64,000 nucleotides of DNA from an uncultured Luteimonas sp. (GTDB taxonomy: Bacteria; Pseudomonadota; Gammaproteobacteria; Xanthomonadales; Xanthomonadaceae), in contig CAKTDC010000012.1 of NCBI GenBank assembly GCA_934541015.1, positions 14,143-78,142 of the forward strand, read 5' to 3'. The notes beneath the pieces were generated by a model. That model saw only the letters and a program-made list of their open reading frames with translations. It was not told the DNA's origin and made no database searches. Below, one piece after another: positions 1-13,575 of this stretch; position 1 is the first letter of the stretch; each line of letters begins with the position of its first letter. The position numbers and the translations under genes were made by a program.

Positions 1-130
1 CGCGGCCCGCCATGCGGGTATTGGCCAGGCGCCGCAGTTCCGGGTACAGCGCCTTGAACACCGCATCCATGCGCGCTGTTCCGCCATCGCGCGCCTGCGC
101 GAGCAACCGGGTGATGTCTTCCTCTGGCAC
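1..130 (-). CDS. ECF-type RNA polymerase sigma factor, N-terminal fragment
   Basis: Reading the minus strand from a GTG at 130 gives about 43 residues that run off the left edge. The fragment begins PEEDITRLLAQARDGG and continues through ALYPELRRLANTRMAG. This resembles the start of sigma-70 region 2 in the ECF subfamily that typically reads DELRRLA (TIGR02999-like). Only the beginning is visible, so any partner anti-sigma factor lies outside the window. The GTG start is the first in-frame start and is a guess; an internal ATG at about position 67 would lose part of the helix. Confidence 0.6.
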   Translation of the reverse strand, partial: MPEEDITRLLAQARDGGTARMDAVFKALYPELRRLANTRMAGR

Positions 131-365
131 GCCTTGTGACCTGCTGATCCGCGGCGGACGCTAGCATCCGGCCGGAGGCGGTGCAAACGGCACAGGCCCG
201 GTCCCGCGGCGCCGGCGCCGGAGGTGGCCGCTGCCGGGCCTGCGCGCGGCGATGCTGTGCAAACGGCGGGCCCCGGTGCTGAAACGATTGCCGGCGCGAA
301 GGCCGGAGGCGTGCCGCGGCCGCCGCGTGCTACCGGCCGGCGACGGCTTCGGGCATGCTTTGCCC

Positions 366-2552
366 ATGGATACGGAGATCGCGCCGCGGGCGCTCTGGCG
401 ACGCCGGCTGCGCCGGGCGGGGATCGTCCTGGTGGCCGCGTATGCGGCCTACCTGCTGCTGGGCAACCTGTTCATCAATACCTCACTGGCGCATTCGCTG
501 GTCAACCGCAAGCCCGGGAAGTTCCAGATGGAGTGGGGCGGCGGCCATACCCTGTGGCCGGGGCAGGTGGCGCTCCGCGACGTGTCGATGCGCGGCCACG
601 TGCGCAACACGCTGTGGTCGGTGCAGGCCGACGCCGCGCGCGGGCGGATCGCCCTGCTGCCGCTGCTGCGCAGGACGATCCGCCTTCCGGTGGTGCATGC
701 CGACAACGTCACCGGTTCGGTGGCGCGGGCCGACAGCGAGATGCCGCGCCCCGAGCACAGGCCGGGCGGCTGGACCCTGTGGTTCGACCGCATCGTCAGC
801 GACAGCGTGAAGGGCGGCACCGTGCGCGACTGGCGGATCACAGGCGAAGGGCGCGCCGAGGTCGGCTTCCGCAAGCAGTTCCGCGGCGGGCCGATGGAGC
901 TGTTCGCATCGTCGGGTGCGTTCGGCAACGCCGATGTCGCGCACGGCGATACCCAGTGGCTGCGCGCGGCGGCGATCGAGACCACCTTCGCCCTGCCCGA
1001 GCACCTTTCGTCCGACTATCCGGGCCTCGCCAGGCTCGACCTGCTCAAGGCCGGCCTGAAGCTCGCCGGCGACACGGTGATGCTGCAGACCGACATGCAC
1101 GGCGGCGGCGAGTTCGATTTCGAGGCGCTGCCGGGAGACGGGCGCATCGAACTGGACCTGGCGCTGGACGGCCGCGCGCTGGCCCCCGGCGGGCGCATGC
1201 ACCTGCGCGCACCGCTGCGCGCGGTCGACCCGGATGGCGCGGCGCACGACAGCGTGCTGGACATCCGCCTGGACGTGGACCAGGACCTGCGCCTGCGTGC
1301 GCAGCTGCCGCAGCGGCCGGCCGGCGAACTCGAGCTCGACCTGGACCTCGACGTGCGCATGCCGGGCAACACGCTGCCGCTCGACGACTGGCGCGCGCGG
1401 CTGGCGCAGGCCACCGGCAGCGCCAGGGCGCATCTGCAGCTGCCCTCGCTGCGCGGCGTGCTGGCGCTGTTCACCCACGCCGACTGGCTCAACCTGGAAG
1501 GCAGCGGCGCGGTGGAGGCCGACCTGCAGCTGGCCAACGGCCGGCTGGCGCACGGCAGCCGGCTGGTCGCGCGCAACGTCGACGCGCGCGCCGACATGCT
1601 CGGCGTGCGCTTCCGCGGCAAGGCCGAGGCCCGGGCGCACATCGAACTGGGCGAGGACGGCCTGCCGGTGTCGAAGATGGAGGTGGTCATGCGCAAGTTC
1701 AGCGCCGCGCCGCCGGACACCGCCTCGGCGCACTACGTCACCGGCGAGAACCTGCGCGTGGACCTGCGCTCGGACGCGCGCCTGGAGCACATGCGGCAGA
1801 CGCTGGAGGCGCGGCTGCGCTTCAGCGACGCGCAGGTGCCCGACCTGCGCCTGTTCAACCGGCACCTGCCCAACGACCGGCTGCGCTTCGACGGCGGCAG
1901 CGGCCGCCTGGGCGGCGACCTGCAGGTGGATGCCGACGGCGACGTCGGCGAAGGCACGCTGCGGGTCGACGCGCGGCAGGCGCGGCTGGCGGTCGCCGGC
2001 CTGGCCCTGCGCGGCGACCTGGTGCTCGACGGGCGCCTGCGCCGCGGCCAGCTGCAGAAGGGCGAATTCGCGCTGGGCGGCACGCAGATCCGGCTGCGCA
2101 ACGTCGCCTTCACCGAGCGCGGAGGCGACACCCGCGGCGGCTGGTGGGCGACGATCGACATCGGTGACGGCCGGGTCGGCTGGAAGCAGCCTTCGCACGC
2201 CGCCGGCAGGATCAGGGCGCGCCTGCGCGACGTGGGTTTCCTGCTGGCCATGTTCGCCGACCGCACCGAGTTCCCGGGCTGGATCGGCCGGGTGGTCGAC
2301 GCCGGCGAAGCCAGGGTCGACGGTCGCTGGCAGTGGCAGGGCGACACCCTGGTGCTCGACCGCGTGCGCGCGGCCAACGAGCGGTTCGAGGTGGACGCGC
2401 GGATGAAGCTGCACAACGGCAACCGCCAGGGCGACCTGTACGCGAAGTGGGGCGTGCTCGGCGTCGGCGTCGAACTGCAGGGCGATGGCCACCGGCTGCA
2501 CCTGCGCAACGCCCGCGAGTGGTACGACGGGCGCCCGCACCTGCTGCGCTGA
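366..2552 (+). CDS. Membrane-anchored AsmA/TamB-like protein of unknown function
   Basis: 728 residues from the ATG at 366. An Arg-rich N-terminus is followed by one clear membrane segment at about residues 20-40 ([19 protein letters not shown]). The rest is a long, presumably periplasmic domain made of repeating beta-type stretches rich in Leu, Asp, Arg and Gly ([19 protein letters not shown] and similar), with no catalytic motif I can point to. Architecture and composition recall AsmA/TamB/YhdP proteins, which span the periplasm and are linked to lipid transport or outer-membrane assembly. That comparison is inference from shape, not from a diagnostic motif. The ATG at 366 gives the normal distance to the membrane segment; the open frame extends upstream to 252 but that part looks non-coding. 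The next gene starts 5 bp after the stop. Confidence 0.65.
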   Translation: MDTEIAPRALWRRRLRRAGIVLVAAYAAYLLLGNLFINTSLAHSLVNRKPGKFQMEWGGGHTLWPGQVALRDVSMRGHVRNTLWSVQADAARGRIALLPLLRRTIRLPVVHADNVTGSVARADSEMPRPEHRPGGWTLWFDRIVSDSVKGGTVRDWRITGEGRAEVGFRKQFRGGPMELFASSGAFGNADVAHGDTQWLRAAAIETTFALPEHLSSDYPGLARLDLLKAGLKLAGDTVMLQTDMHGGGEFDFEALPGDGRIELDLALDGRALAPGGRMHLRAPLRAVDPDGAAHDSVLDIRLDVDQDLRLRAQLPQRPAGELELDLDLDVRMPGNTLPLDDWRARLAQATGSARAHLQLPSLRGVLALFTHADWLNLEGSGAVEADLQLANGRLAHGSRLVARNVDARADMLGVRFRGKAEARAHIELGEDGLPVSKMEVVMRKFSAAPPDTASAHYVTGENLRVDLRSDARLEHMRQTLEARLRFSDAQVPDLRLFNRHLPNDRLRFDGGSGRLGGDLQVDADGDVGEGTLRVDARQARLAVAGLALRGDLVLDGRLRRGQLQKGEFALGGTQIRLRNVAFTERGGDTRGGWWATIDIGDGRVGWKQPSHAAGRIRARLRDVGFLLAMFADRTEFPGWIGRVVDAGEARVDGRWQWQGDTLVLDRVRAANERFEVDARMKLHNGNRQGDLYAKWGVLGVGVELQGDGHRLHLRNAREWYDGRPHLLR

Positions 2553-2557
2553 CGGCC

Positions 2558-2863
2558 GTGGATCGCGCAGACGGAACGCGGACCGGGCCTGCGGGCGGGG
2601 CGTGGTGGCTGTACCTGCTCGAATGCGGCGACGGCAGCTGGTACGCCGGCATCAGCAACGACCCCGACGCGCGGCTGCTGGCGCACGCGCAGGGCCGGGG
2701 CGCGCGCTACACGCGCGGGCGCGGGCCGCTGCGGCTGCTGGCCAGCCGCGCCTATCCGGACCGGGCCGCGGCCTCGCGCGCGGAGTACGCGCTCAAGCGC
2801 CTGCCGAAAGCGAGGAAGCTGGCGTTCTTCGAAGGCGGGAGCGGGAGCAGGGTCGAAGGCTGA
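2558..2863 (+). CDS. GIY-YIG domain nuclease (UPF0213/YhbQ-like)
   Basis: 101 residues. The GIY-YIG core is visible as [20 protein letters not shown], followed by a conserved Arg ([10 protein letters not shown]), the [12 protein letters not shown] stretch and a Glu-containing helix ([12 protein letters not shown]), which is the layout of small stand-alone GIY-YIG proteins of about 90-100 residues. This family cuts or is predicted to cut DNA; the cellular role of the small members is not settled. The start is taken as GTG 2558, 5 bp after the preceding stop; an ATG at 2333 in the same frame would overlap the upstream gene by over 200 bp and is unlikely. Confidence 0.85.
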   Translation: MDRADGTRTGPAGGAWWLYLLECGDGSWYAGISNDPDARLLAHAQGRGARYTRGRGPLRLLASRAYPDRAAASRAEYALKRLPKARKLAFFEGGSGSRVEG

Positions 2864-3178
2864 CTGGCGGCCGGGATTCCTGCCCTTCCTGTCCATCCTC
2901 GCTCTGCTCCGTCCCCGCCGTGCGGGGGAAGGTCGGGATGGGGGCGCGCGCCACAGGCGCGCGTGAACTCCCGCAGCGACCGGCCTGCCCCCACCCCGAC
3001 CTCCCCCGCCGTGCGGGGGAGGGAGCTGATCTTCGCACGCCGCATCCAGGCGGGAGAAAATCTGCATGCCAGGGCCAGCGCGACCGCCGCCACCATCGGC
3101 GCCACCGCGACTGCCGCCGCCGCCGCCGCCGCGACTGCCACCGCCGCCGCCGTCAGCGCCGGATCCGGCGCCTGCGGC
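2864..3178. repeat. Intergenic nested-palindrome element (R1 family) plus GCC-rich tract
   Basis: No gene is seen here. Between 2913 and 3018 lies a nested palindrome: identical 15-bp hairpin ends (CCCCGCCGTGCGGGG at 2913-2927 and 3004-3018) and inner arms that read GGTCGGGATGGGGG and CCCCCACCCCGACC. The interior has another pair, GCGCGCGCC and GGCGCGCG. The same plan recurs between mdtB and mdtC at 6330-6444 and in degraded form elsewhere in this window. From about 3070 to 3170 the sequence is a low-complexity run of GCC/ACC/GCG triplets just downstream of mdtC. It may serve as a transcription end for either flanking gene, but there is no T-run. Confidence 0.6.
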
Positions 3179-6301
<3,123 letters not shown>

Positions 6302-6329
6302 CAGCGGGCTCCCGCCGCCTGGGGGCTTT

Positions 6330-6444
6330 CCCTTTCCCCGCCTGCGGGCGAAGTCGGCGCGAAGCGCCGGATCGGGGCGCTTTCACGCGCCTGCGGCGCG
6401 CCCCCATCCGCCTTCGGCACCTTCCCCCGCAGGCGGGGAAAGGG
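6330..6444. repeat. MITE-like nested palindrome (R1 family) between mdtB and mdtC
   Basis: A perfect 19-bp inverted repeat (CCCTTTCCCCGCCTGCGGG at 6330-6348 and its complement at 6426-6444) bounds 115 bp. Inside, further self-complementary blocks are visible (GGCGCGAAGCGCC; GGGGCGC paired with GCGCCCC). The copy at 2913-3018 has the same plan. It lies inside the mdtABC transcription unit, so the RNA would carry a large hairpin upstream of mdtC. No transposase gene is present nearby. Confidence 0.75.
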
Positions 6445-6476
6445 AAGAGCGAATGCAGGTTGTTTCATCACCTCCA

Positions 6477-9400
6477 TCATCCGACGACGGCTTCGCCGTC
6501 TGCGGGCGGCGTCGGCGCCTTCCTGCGTACCAGCCGGTCGAAGAACAGGTAGATCACCGGCGTGGTGAACAGCGTCAGCACCTGGCTCACCAGCAGGCCG
6601 CCGACCATCACCAGGCCCAGCGGCTGGCGCAGCTCGGCGCCCGAGCCGGAGGCGAACATCATCGGGATCGCCGCGAACAGCGCCGCCAGCGTGGTCATCA
6701 GGATCGGGCGGAAGCGCAGCAGGGCGGCGCGGTGGATCGCCTGCTGCGGCGCCATGCCCTGCTCGCGCTCGGCCTCGAGCGCGAAGTCCACCATCATGAT
6801 CCCGTTCTTCTTGACCAGGCCGATCAGCAGGATGATGCCGATCACCGCGATCAGGTCGAGGCTGCGCCCGGTCAGCAGCAGCGCCGCCAGCGCGCCGACG
6901 GTGGCCGAGGGCAGGGTGGAGAGGATGGTGACCGGGTGGATGAAGCTCTCGTAGAGCACGCCCAGCACGATGTACATCACCAGCACCGCGGCCAGGATCA
7001 GCCACAGCGTGCTCGAGAGCGAGTTGCGGAAGGCCTGCGCCGCGCCCTGCAGGCGCAGCTCGATCGAGGCCGGCAGTCCGATCGCGGCGCGCGCGGCCTC
7101 GATCTGTTCGACCGCTTCGCCCAGCGACGCGCCGGGCGCGAGGTTGAACGAGATCGTCGCCGCCGGGAACTGGCCGATGTGGCTGATCAGCAGCGGCGCG
7201 TTGCGCGTGCTCACCCGGGCGATGCCGGCCAGCGGCGTCTGCCGGCCGTCGCCGGTGGCCACGAAGATGCGCCCGATCGCGTCGGGGCCGAGCTGGAACT
7301 GCGCGTCCGCCTCCAGCACCACGCGGTACTGGTTGGCCTGGGTGAAGATGGTCGAGATCTGGCGCTGGCCGAAGGCGTCGTAGAGCGCGTCGGCCACGTC
7401 CGAGGCGCGGATGCCCAGGCGCGCGGCGGCGTCGCGGTCGATGTCCACGTAGGCCTGCAGGCCTTCGTTCTGCAGGTCGCCCGAGACGTCCTGCAGGGCG
7501 CCGGTGCCGCGCAGGTGCTCGATCATCCGCGGCGTCCACAGCGCCAGCGCATCCTGGTCGGGCGTGGTCAGCGCGAACTGGTACTGGCCGCGGCTGATGC
7601 GGTCCTCGATCGACAGCTCCTGCACCGGCTGCATGAACAGCGCGATGCCCGGCACCTGCCCGGCGCGTTCCTGCAGGCGCGCGATGATGGCGTGCGCGCC
7701 GGCGTCGCGCTCGGCGTGCGGCTTGAGCTCGATCAGGAAGCGGCCGGTGTTGAGCGTGGGGTTGCTGCCGTCGACGCCGATGAAGGACGACAGCGAGGCC
7801 ACGTCCGGATCCTCCAGGATCGCCTCGGCCAGCGCCTGCTGGCGCTGCGACATCGCCTGGAACGAGATCGACGCCGGCGCCTCGCTGATGCCCTGGATCA
7901 GGCCGGCGTCCTGGGAGGGGAAGAAGCCCTTGGGCACCGCCAGGTACATCAGCGCGGTCAGCAGCAGGGTTGCGACGATGACGCCGAGCATCATCGGCTG
8001 TCGCGCCAGGGTCCAGTGCAGGCCGCGGTCGTAGAGTGCGACCAGCCGGTCGAACATGTCGCCCTCGGAGCCGGCGGAATGGGTGTCGTCGCCGTCGGCG
8101 ATGGCGTGGTCGCGGCCGGCCCTGAGGAAGCGCGCGCACAGCATCGGCGTGAGCGTGAGCGAGACCACCAGCGAGATGGCGATCGCTACCGCCAGGGTGA
8201 TCGCGAATTCGTGGAACAGCCGCCCGACCACGTCGCCCATGAACAGCAGCGGGATCAGCACCGCGATCAGCGACACCGTCAGCGAGATCAGGGTGAAACC
8301 GATCTGCCTGGCGCCGTCGAGTGCGGCCTGCAGCTTCGACTTGCCCTCCTCGAGGTGACGCGCGATGTTCTCCAGCATCACGATCGCGTCGTCGACCACG
8401 AAACCGGTGGCGATGGTCAGCGCCATCAGGGTCAGGTTGTTGAGCGAGAAGCCGGCCAGCAGCATCACCCCGAAGGTCGCCACCAGCGACAGCGGCACCG
8501 CCAGGCTCGGAATGATCGTGGCCGGGAGCGTGCGCAGGAACACGAAGGTCACCAGCACCACCAGGCCGATGGCCAGCAGCAGCTCGTGCTGCACGCCCTT
8601 GATCGAGGCGCGGATCGACTCGGTGCGGTCGCTGAGCACGGTCACCTCGACCGCCGCCGGCATCGCCGCGCGCAGCTGCGGCAGCAGCGCCTGGATGCCG
8701 TCGACCACCTCGATCACGTTGGCCCCGGGCTGGCGCTGGATGTTGACCAGGATCGCCGGCTGCGCGCCCGACCAGGCGGCGAGCTGGCGGTTCTCCGCGC
8801 CCTGCTCGACCGTGGCCACGTCGCCCAGGCGCAGCGGCGCGCCGCCCTGCCAGCTGATCACCAGTTGCCGGTACTCCTGGGCCGAGCGCATCTGGTCGTT
8901 GGCGTCGAGCATGATCGCGCGGGTCGGGCCGTCGAAGCTGCCCTTGGGCATGTTGACGTTGGCCGCCGAGATCGCCGCGCGGATGTCGTCCATGCCCACG
9001 CCGGCCGCCGCCAGCGCGGAGGGATTGACCTGGATGCGCACCGCCGGCCGCTGGCCGCCGGCGATGCTGACCAGGCCCACGCCCGGCAGCTGCGACAGGC
9101 GCTGCGCCATGCGCGTGTCGACCAGGTCGTAGACCTCGGGCAGGGCCATGGTCCGCGAGGTGATCGCCAGGGTGATGATCGGGGTGTCGGCCGGATTGAC
9201 CTTGCGGTACACCGGCGGCATCGGCAGGTCGCCCGGCAGGAAGCTGCTGGCGCTGTTGATCGCGGCCTGCACCTCCTGCTCGGCCACGCCCAGGTCGATC
9301 TCCAGCGCGAACTGCAGGGTGATCACCGAGGCGCCGCCCGAGCTGGTCGAGGACATCTGGTTGAGGCCGGGGATCTGGCCGAGCCTGCGTTCGAGCGGCG

Positions 9401-9593
9401 CGGTCACCGCGCTGGTGGTCACCGAGGGGCTGGCGCCGGGGTAGAGCGTGAGCACCTGGATGGTCGGGTAGTCGACCTGGGGCAGGGCCGCGACCGGCAG
9501 CAGGCGGTAGGCGAAGATGCCCGACAGCAGCAGCGCCAGCATCAGCAGCGTGGTCGCCACCGGGCGCAGGATGAACGGGCGCGAGAGGTTCAT
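6477..9593 (-). CDS. mdtB: RND efflux pump inner-membrane subunit, MdtB-like
   Basis: 1038 residues. It begins [20 protein letters not shown], carries the first-half motif [19 protein letters not shown] typical of MdtB/MdtC-type RND pumps, and has the TM4 proton-relay pair in [19 protein letters not shown]. The C-terminal half repeats the fold and ends with [20 protein letters not shown]. Its ATG overlaps the mdtA stop by 4 bp (9590-9593), a translational-coupling arrangement. It would act with MdtA and MdtC in the envelope; an outer-membrane TolC-type channel is not encoded in this window. Confidence 0.88.
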   Translation of the reverse strand: MNLSRPFILRPVATTLLMLALLLSGIFAYRLLPVAALPQVDYPTIQVLTLYPGASPSVTTSAVTAPLERRLGQIPGLNQMSSTSSGGASVITLQFALEIDLGVAEQEVQAAINSASSFLPGDLPMPPVYRKVNPADTPIITLAITSRTMALPEVYDLVDTRMAQRLSQLPGVGLVSIAGGQRPAVRIQVNPSALAAAGVGMDDIRAAISAANVNMPKGSFDGPTRAIMLDANDQMRSAQEYRQLVISWQGGAPLRLGDVATVEQGAENRQLAAWSGAQPAILVNIQRQPGANVIEVVDGIQALLPQLRAAMPAAVEVTVLSDRTESIRASIKGVQHELLLAIGLVVLVTFVFLRTLPATIIPSLAVPLSLVATFGVMLLAGFSLNNLTLMALTIATGFVVDDAIVMLENIARHLEEGKSKLQAALDGARQIGFTLISLTVSLIAVLIPLLFMGDVVGRLFHEFAITLAVAIAISLVVSLTLTPMLCARFLRAGRDHAIADGDDTHSAGSEGDMFDRLVALYDRGLHWTLARQPMMLGVIVATLLLTALMYLAVPKGFFPSQDAGLIQGISEAPASISFQAMSQRQQALAEAILEDPDVASLSSFIGVDGSNPTLNTGRFLIELKPHAERDAGAHAIIARLQERAGQVPGIALFMQPVQELSIEDRISRGQYQFALTTPDQDALALWTPRMIEHLRGTGALQDVSGDLQNEGLQAYVDIDRDAAARLGIRASDVADALYDAFGQRQISTIFTQANQYRVVLEADAQFQLGPDAIGRIFVATGDGRQTPLAGIARVSTRNAPLLISHIGQFPAATISFNLAPGASLGEAVEQIEAARAAIGLPASIELRLQGAAQAFRNSLSSTLWLILAAVLVMYIVLGVLYESFIHPVTILSTLPSATVGALAALLLTGRSLDLIAVIGIILLIGLVKKNGIMMVDFALEAEREQGMAPQQAIHRAALLRFRPILMTTLAALFAAIPMMFASGSGAELRQPLGLVMVGGLLVSQVLTLFTTPVIYLFFDRLVRRKAPTPPADGEAVVG

Positions 9594-10798
9594 GCAGCCG
9601 GCTCGTCGTCCTGCGCGGCCTGGTCGTCGCCGGCGGGCGCGCCGTCTTCGGTCACGATCTCCACCTTCGCGCCCTCGCGCAGGCGGTCGATCCCCTCGAG
9701 TACCACGCGGGCGCCCGCGTCGAGGCCGTCGAGCACCGCCACGCGGCCTTCGCTGCCGGCGCCCAGGACCACCGCGCGGACGCCGGCGGTGCTGTCGTCG
9801 CCGATCACGTAGACGTAGGTGCCCTGGCTGCCGAACTGCACCGCGGCATCCGGGATCACCAGGGTCTCGTCATCGCCCAGCTGCAGGCGCACGTTGACGA
9901 ACTGGTTGGGAAAGAGCGCGCCGTCGCCGTTGTCGAACAGGGCGCGCAGGCGCAGGGTGCCGGTCTCGGTGTCGATGCGGTTGTCGACGCTGCCCAGTTC
10001 CCCCCGGGCCAGCACGCTGCGCTCCTCGCGATCCCAGGCCTCCACCGCCAGATCGGGGTTGCGGCGCACCGCCTCGATCACCTGCGCCAGCACGTTCTCC
10101 GGCACCGAGAACAGCACGCTGATCGGGTCGATCTGCGCGATGGAGGCGATGCCCGCCTCGTCGTTGCGGCTGACCAGGTTGCCGGCGTCGACGGTGCGCA
10201 GGCCGACGCGGCCGGCCACCGGCGCGACGATCCGCGTGTATTGCAGCTGCAGCCTGGCCTCGTCGACGGTGGCCTGGTCGCTCTCGCGGCGGCCCTCGAG
10301 CTGGCGCACCTGCGCCTGCAGGTTGGCCACATCCTGCGCCGACACGTAGGAGCCCTTCGACAGGTCCTGGTAGCGCCGCAGCTGGATGCGCGCGTTTTCC
10401 AGTTCGGCCAGGTTCTGCTTCTGCTGGCCCTGCGCCTGCGCCAGCTGGATCCGGAACGGCGCGGGATCGATCTCGGCGAGCAGGTCGCCGGCCTTGACCT
10501 GCTGGCCTTCCTCGAACACCACGCGCAGCAGCTCGCCGTCCACGCGCGGACGCACGGTCACCGACTGCAGCGGGGTCACCGTGCCCAGCGCCTTGACCTG
10601 GACCGGAAGCCGCTCCCGCGCGGCGACGGCCACCCGTACCGGCGTCGGCGGGCGCTCGCCGCCCTGGCCCCAGCGCCCGCCGCCGCCGGCGCCGGGCGCG
10701 GGTTCGGCGCTGCCCCCGAAGCCGCGCCAGAGCAGGAGGCCGGTGACGACGATGGCAGCGACGATCAGGGCAGGTTTGGTGAGGCCTTTCAGGTTCAT
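9590..10798 (-). CDS. mdtA: RND efflux periplasmic adaptor, MdtA-like
   Basis: 402 residues of the membrane-fusion (HlyD/AcrA-type) family. One N-terminal membrane segment ([16 protein letters not shown]) is followed by a Gly-rich linker, the first lipoyl half ([24 protein letters not shown]), a coiled-coil hairpin of about 60 residues rich in Gln, Glu and Leu, the second lipoyl half ([18 protein letters not shown]), and a beta-barrel and membrane-proximal domain. It links the MdtB/C pump to an outer-membrane channel. The ATG at 10798 is preferred because the upstream in-frame part lacks coding character. First gene of the operon, reading away from the MurG-family gene. Confidence 0.88.
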   Translation of the reverse strand: MNLKGLTKPALIVAAIVVTGLLLWRGFGGSAEPAPGAGGGGRWGQGGERPPTPVRVAVAARERLPVQVKALGTVTPLQSVTVRPRVDGELLRVVFEEGQQVKAGDLLAEIDPAPFRIQLAQAQGQQKQNLAELENARIQLRRYQDLSKGSYVSAQDVANLQAQVRQLEGRRESDQATVDEARLQLQYTRIVAPVAGRVGLRTVDAGNLVSRNDEAGIASIAQIDPISVLFSVPENVLAQVIEAVRRNPDLAVEAWDREERSVLARGELGSVDNRIDTETGTLRLRALFDNGDGALFPNQFVNVRLQLGDDETLVIPDAAVQFGSQGTYVYVIGDDSTAGVRAVVLGAGSEGRVAVLDGLDAGARVVLEGIDRLREGAKVEIVTEDGAPAGDDQAAQDDEPAA

Positions 10799-11103
10799 CC
10801 GGGATTCCGTGGGGGAAGCGTGCGCGATGCCCGGGCGCCGCTGGCGCCGGGGTCGGAGGGATGGGAACGCGCGAGCGGGCAGCTGGCTGACACCGGCGCT
10901 GGTCCGGGTGCGGATATGGTACAGATCGGGGCGGGCGGCGCAGTGACAGCGTCGTGTCCGCAGGGCCAGTGGTCGCGCGCCACCGGGGCCGGCGCCGACG
11001 GTTCTTCCGCATCCGTCAGGGGCGGCCATTCCGCGACCGGACGCTCGCGCGCCGGCCCGGCGACTCCGGTTCCCGGGTCGACGCTCTATAGTGCTCCACC
11101 GTC
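10799..11103. promoter_or_regulatory. Divergent intergenic region between mdtA and the MurG-family gene
   Basis: About 300 bp separates two divergently read genes, so promoters for both must lie here or nearby. I see no convincing -35/-10 pair, operator palindrome or two-component box. There is no BaeR-like response-regulator gene next to mdtABC in this window. Confidence 0.35.
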
Positions 11104-12249
11104 ATGGCAAGTCCCCGAGAACCGATGCCGCCTGCCGCCGTCCGCCCCACCATCGCGCTCGCCGCCGGAGGCACCGGCGGCCATCTGTTTCCCGCCGAGG
11201 CGCTGGCGCGCGAGCTGATGGCGCGCGGCTTCGGGGTGGTGATCCACACCGAACGGCGGGGCGCGCAGTACACGCAGGCGCTGGAGGGTATTGCGCATGT
11301 GGTGCTGCCGGCCAGCTCGCTCGAGGGCGGCGCGGTGGCCAAGGCGCGCGCGGTGCTGACCATCCTGCGCGCCGTGCTTGCCTCGCGCCGCGACCTGAAG
11401 CGGCGGCGGGCGGCGCTGATGGTCGGTTTCGGCGGCTATCCCAGCTTCGCTCCGGCGCTGGCGGCGAAGAGCCTCGGCCTGCCGCTGCTGCTGCACGAAC
11501 AGGCCACGCGGCTGAGCAAGGCCAATGCACGGCTGCTGCGCTTCGCCGGCGGGCTGGCGACCTCGTTCCCGGCGGTTGCCGGCGCCGATGGCTTCGACGC
11601 CGCCCGGATCGTCGAGACCGGCAATCCGGTACGCCGCGCCATCCTCGACGCGCGCGGCGACTATCCCGCCTTCGATGCGCAAGGGCCGCTGCGGCTGCTG
11701 GTGGTTGGCGGCAGCCAGAGCGCGGCGGTGTTCGGCCGGGTGGTGCCACCGGCGCTGCTGCTGCTGCCCGAAGCGCTGCGCCGGCGCCTGCAGCTGTCGC
11801 TGCAGTATCGGGGTGAGGATGCCGAGGCTCTGGTCGCGCAGCTGCGCGCGGCCGGCATCGCCGCCGAGGTGCGCCCGTTCTTCGACGACATGGGCGAACG
11901 CCTGCGCCAGGCGCACCTGGTCGTCACCCGCGCCGGCGCAACCACCGCCGCCGACCTGCTGACCGTCGGCCGCCCGGCGATCTTCGTGCCGCTGCCGCAT
12001 GGCGGCTCGCGCGAGGAGCAGCGCCGCAACGCCGAGACCCTGGCGCAGGCGGGCGTAGGCTGGTGCCTGCCGGAGCCGGAGCTCACGCCCGAGTCGCTGG
12101 CCCGGGTGTTGGGCGAGGCCTTCGAATCGCCCACCCGCCTGCCTGAAGCCGCGCGCGCCGCCGCCGCCCTCGGCCGCCCCGATGCGGCCGCCCGCCTGGC
12201 CGACGCGGTCGAACGCCTGCTGCCGCCCGGCGCCGCTGCAGGGCGGTGA
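11104..12249 (+). CDS. MurG-family UDP-GlcNAc glycosyltransferase, alphaproteobacterial-looking
   Basis: 381 residues. MurG adds GlcNAc to lipid I to make lipid II on the inner face of the cytoplasmic membrane. The N-terminal Gly-rich loop reads AAGGTGGHLFPAEALARELM, followed by GFGGYPSFAPALAA, HEQATRLSKANARLL, a second glycosyltransferase half with VVGGSQSAAVFG, and a UDP-sugar site region (VTRAGATTAADLLTVGRPAIFVPLPHG). Phrases such as GGHLFPAEALA and ERRGAQYTQ resemble alphaproteobacterial MurG more than the usual gammaproteobacterial GGHIFPGLAVA form. It stands alone, outside any division/cell-wall cluster. It could be a second copy or a transferred replacement; this window cannot tell. 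The start may instead be the ATG at 11125; neither has a strong ribosome-binding site. Confidence 0.75.
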   Translation: MASPREPMPPAAVRPTIALAAGGTGGHLFPAEALARELMARGFGVVIHTERRGAQYTQALEGIAHVVLPASSLEGGAVAKARAVLTILRAVLASRRDLKRRRAALMVGFGGYPSFAPALAAKSLGLPLLLHEQATRLSKANARLLRFAGGLATSFPAVAGADGFDAARIVETGNPVRRAILDARGDYPAFDAQGPLRLLVVGGSQSAAVFGRVVPPALLLLPEALRRRLQLSLQYRGEDAEALVAQLRAAGIAAEVRPFFDDMGERLRQAHLVVTRAGATTAADLLTVGRPAIFVPLPHGGSREEQRRNAETLAQAGVGWCLPEPELTPESLARVLGEAFESPTRLPEAARAAAALGRPDAAARLADAVERLLPPGAAAGR

Positions 12250-12357
12250 GGCGCAGCCGCGGATTGCGGGGCTGCGCGGGCCCTTCCGTGGCCGATGCCT
12301 GATCCGGATCGCGCCCGCGCCCGCGTTCGCGAAGCGGGGCACTCGTGCGGGCGGGCC

Positions 12358-12699
12358 TCAGGCGGCGGTGACGTCGCGCATTTCCCAGGCGCTGCCGGCG
12401 AGCAGGCGCATGCGGTGCTTGAACACCGGGCCGGGCAGGGAGGTGCGGGCGGTCAGGTCGATGTGCAGGTCGTGCTGCTCGCCGCTCACCGCGGCGTCCG
12501 GATCGGTCGCACCGAGCGCGGGATCGACCGCATCCGGATCCTCCTGCGCCGAACGCCAGCGCTCGAACAGCGCGTCGCCGCGCAGCGCCTGCTCCAGCTC
12601 GGCGGCAATGCCCTCGGCGCCGCTGGACCGGAATGCGTACTGCCCGGAGTCGCGCGCCCGCGCAGGATCGGGAAGGCGGATGTGGTAGCGGATGCCCAT
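12358..12699 (-). CDS. Conserved protein of unknown function, 113 residues
   Basis: The frame reads MGIRYHIRLPDPARARDSG and ends LLAGSAWEMRDVTAA. It is acidic in the middle (DPDAVDPALGATDPDA) with no signal peptide, membrane segment or known motif. I recall similar short proteins in xanthomonads, which is why I accept it as a gene, but no function is known to me. The ATG at 12699 is the first plausible start; the longer open frame upstream runs through repeat DNA. It converges with the MurG-family gene 108 bp away. Confidence 0.6.
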   Translation of the reverse strand: MGIRYHIRLPDPARARDSGQYAFRSSGAEGIAAELEQALRGDALFERWRSAQEDPDAVDPALGATDPDAAVSGEQHDLHIDLTARTSLPGPVFKHRMRLLAGSAWEMRDVTAA

Positions 12700-13575
12700 G
12701 GCTTGCACCGGAGTGGGGGAACCCCAGCCTAGCAGGCGCCGATGTGGGCATGACGTCACGGCGCGCCATGCCGCATCCCTGGAGCGCGACACCACAGTCG
12801 CGCCGGTGCCTCTCGTGCCGTACTGCGGGTGCGGCTGGAAATAGGTTCTTCTCCCGAGTGCGGGGAGAATTGTCAGTTCGACCTTCGGAAGGACGCCGTG
12901 CCCTGTCGGCCGGGGAGCGTTCTTCGCTCGGTCGGGGTCACTGCATGGTCCGGCCCGGCGCAGCGCGCCGGCCTTCGCACGGACGTGCGGCATGCCGCGC
13001 AAGCGGTCCGTACTCACCCCCGATCTCTTCGGAAGGACGCCGCGCCCTGCCGGCCGGGGATCGCTCTTCGCTCGGTCAGGGCATCCTGCCCTGACTCGCG
13101 CGCAAAACATCCATGTTTTGCTTGGCCGCGATCCCCGGCCGCCAGGACGCGGCTCGTTGCTGCATCTGGATCGTTGCTTCGGGAGCAAGTGCTTTGGCGC
13201 CCAAACTGGAGTCGTCAAGGAACCTCTGAACAACTCGCGTTTGATCGTCGTTTCCGCCCTCGCGGGGATGACGGTAGGGGGGGCGTCCCGGGCCGGGGAA
13301 TTTCGGAAAGCCGCGCATGGATGCGCTGCGGTGGCGAGTCAGCCAAGGGTGAACGCGCACCGCTTGCGCGGCACTGCCGCGCAAGCGCGTGAACGCCCGG
13401 CGCGCTGCGCCGGGCCGGACCGCGAAGCGGGCTGACCGGGCCGGGAAGCAATCCCCGGCCCGGGGCGATCCTCCGTCTGTAAGCCGTGATCCCGGGCGGC
13501 GGCCTTTTGCGATTCCCCCGGATGGATGAAGAGTCTGGAAAAAGGGCGGGGACCCAGCGGACTCCCGCGCGCGGA
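12700..13575. repeat. Large gene-free gap filled with composite dispersed repeats
   Basis: 876 bp with no credible gene. At 12844 it opens with GGTTCTTCTCCCGAGTGCGG, close to the terminal repeat of the 40809-40948 element. Two direct copies of a block of about 65 bp (about 12882-12950 and 13028-13090; core GGCCGGGGATCGCTCTTCG in the second copy) follow, and the same block occurs inverted at about 40860-40900. A third, inverted fragment is at about 13112-13150. GC-rich blocks near 12951 and 13400 are inverted copies of each other (CCGGCCCGGCGCAGCGCGCC type). A half-copy of another repeat (GCGGGGATGACGG) is near 13265. I see no promoter or RNA gene. Confidence 0.65.
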
